Shown: in pieces, positions 5,639-6,280 of the stretch
How positions within the stretch are numbered: the stretch's first letter is position 1
Layout: each line of letters begins with the position of its first letter
Assembly (NCBI GenBank): GCA_038256935.1
Contig: JBBSJV010000081.1
Coordinates: 1-6,280, forward strand
Direction: 5' to 3'
DNA length: 6,280 nt
Source of the DNA: JBBSJV01 sp038256935
GTDB lineage: Bacteria; Patescibacteriota; JACMRA01
Notes under the pieces: generated by a model
Databases searched by the model: none
Seen by the model: the letters and a program-made list of their open reading frames with translations, nothing else
What the model was told of the DNA's origin: nothing
Position numbers and translations under genes: made by a program

Positions 5639-6067
5639 ATGACCGCACAAGATATTATAAGAAACGTAAAGGACAAATTAGGCCTTGATAACATGAATCA
5701 AGCAGAGAAAGTAGTAACATCAGTAATGGGTTCATTGAGCTATAGGTTAAAAGATATGAAAATTGATGAAGTTAAAAAAGAACTTTTAGATCAACTTCCT
5801 TCAAAAATTGATGAGATGATGACAAAATTTGGAATTCAAAATACATTTTCTAGCTTTTGGGGAGGTACTAAAAGTAAGTTTAGTGGTAAATATAAATTTG
5901 TAGATATGGTTAAAACTGTTCTTGAAAATTATCAGCTTGAAGATGTTGACCCTATTCAGGCCATCGAAGCTGTTCTCAGGGAAATCAAATCTTACCTTGG
6001 AAGCGATGAATATGACATACTCTCAAATTTATCAGGAGACTTGGCTGATTTCTGGGAAAAATCCTGA
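5639..6067 (+). CDS. DUF2267 family-like protein with two repeated halves
   Basis: The 142 residues form two similar helical halves. Residues about 4-63 read DKLGLDNMNQAEKVVTSVM then a helix and DQLPSKIDEM. Residues about 86-140 read VKTVLENYQLEDVDPIQAIE, a helix and SNLSGDLADFW. This alternation (helix, an acidic turn, an AE/AI helix with a regular L/V pattern, then a QLP-like turn) is the hallmark of DUF2267, whose biochemical role is not known. A low-similarity linker with a Gly/Ser/Lys-rich piece (WGGTKSKFSGK, about 74-84) joins the halves. No signal peptide or membrane helix is visible. The ATG at 5639 follows a very AT-rich leader without an SD; the next ATG is codon 19, inside the first repeat, so the long form is preferred. 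It ends in TGA. It stands alone, about 200 bp after the Cys-rich gene, and likely has its own promoter. The family call is by pattern, not by search. Confidence 0.75.
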   Translation: MTAQDIIRNVKDKLGLDNMNQAEKVVTSVMGSLSYRLKDMKIDEVKKELLDQLPSKIDEMMTKFGIQNTFSSFWGGTKSKFSGKYKFVDMVKTVLENYQLEDVDPIQAIEAVLREIKSYLGSDEYDILSNLSGDLADFWEKS

Positions 6068-6092
6068 AATACACTAAATTTTTCTCATAATA

Positions 6093-6119
6093 TTGCGACA
6101 TAAAATGGATCCATATAAT
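6093..6119 (+). promoter_or_regulatory. Possible promoter after the DUF2267-type gene
   Basis: TTGCGA (6093-6098) and a perfect TATAAT (6114-6119) are 15 bp apart, slightly short but possible for sigma-70. The -10 lies within the second copy of the leader motif. No open frame of useful length follows before the window ends, so any transcript would run past the edge or be non-coding. Confidence 0.25.
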
Positions 6120-6124
6120 AAATC
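6110..6124 (+). repeat. Leader motif TCCATATAATAAATC, downstream copy
   Basis: Second copy of the motif at 5574-5588, differing at one base (T for C in the -10-like part). Similarity continues weakly on both sides: an ATTG...ACA piece upstream and ACTTGAATTAT (6159-6169) downstream, corresponding to ACTTAAATTAT at 5609-5619. The 3' flank of the DUF2267-type gene therefore looks like a diverged copy of its own leader. Confidence 0.4.
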
Positions 6125-6174
6125 GGCAATCCACATGATAACCTCAATGTAAAATAGAACTTGAATTATTATTC

Positions 6175-6194
6175 ATATTTTGAAAATATTTTTT
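6175..6194 (+). terminator. Possible weak AT-only terminator
   Basis: ATATTT (6175-6180) and AAATAT (6184-6189) can pair around TGA, followed by a run of Ts to 6194. The T-run suits an intrinsic terminator on the plus strand, but a stem of only A-T pairs is weak and frequent by chance in such sequence. It could end transcription about 110 bp after the DUF2267-type gene. Confidence 0.22.
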
Positions 6195-6222
6195 CCATCC
6201 TATTTTAGACTGTAATACGGCT

Positions 6223-6280
6223 TTAGTTATTATGTTTAGTAGCCAGTAAATTTGATTTTATTTGACATATAGGACACCTA
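6223..6280 (-). CDS. Possible C-terminal end of a minus-strand gene with CPxC motif (partial)
   Basis: At the window edge one minus-strand frame is open for 18 codons and stops at TAA (6223-6225). It reads RCPICQIKSN followed by LLATKHNN. A CPxC knuckle is typical of zinc ribbons and rubredoxin-like sites. The fragment is far too short to prove coding, and open frames of this length arise by chance. If real, the gene converges on the DUF2267-type gene. Confidence 0.15.
   Translation of the reverse strand, partial: RCPICQIKSNLLATKHNN

Overview
This is an AT-rich bacterial window with genes on both strands, no RNA genes, no CRISPR array and no complete mobile element. Two genes end in TGA exactly where their families normally end, so UGA is read as stop and the standard bacterial code fits. 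Shine-Dalgarno (SD) signals are patchy: clear for the ABC ATPase, possible for an internal start of the first gene, and absent or weak elsewhere. I cannot fix the phylum. The helicase looks like those of reduced, AT-rich lineages (for example Patescibacteria/CPR), while the ABC transporter is strikingly like the proteobacterial YadG/YadH pair. The taxonomic guess is weak.

Layout. Positions 1-267 hold two head-to-head pairs of REP-like hairpins (14-89 and 121-194) and a hairpin element of a second type (218-258). A minus-strand gene for an unknown Lys-rich helical protein follows (268-750). It diverges across a gap of about 50 bp from a two-gene operon for an ABC-2 exporter, with ATPase 799-1719 and permease 1721-2506. 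The 387-bp gap after the permease contains a decayed fragment that reads like the C-terminal part of a MazF/PemK toxin (2555-2710), directly followed by a second copy of the 41-nt hairpin element (2730-2770). A complete UvrD/PcrA-type helicase (2894-5074) carries an unusual insertion of about 75 residues. Next come a small Cys-rich protein with a GTG start (5137-5439) and a DUF2267-type protein (5639-6067). The flank downstream of the DUF2267 gene partly repeats its upstream flank. The last 60 bases may contain the end of a minus-strand gene with a CPxC motif.

How it works together. Only the ABC ATPase and permease form an evident functional unit. The helicase is a housekeeping DNA repair enzyme and the remaining genes look independent. 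I see no convincing new defence or metabolic system. The most informative material lies between genes: two hairpin families that share a TGTCA end and show paired base changes preserving their stems, a likely toxin relic, and a duplicated leader.
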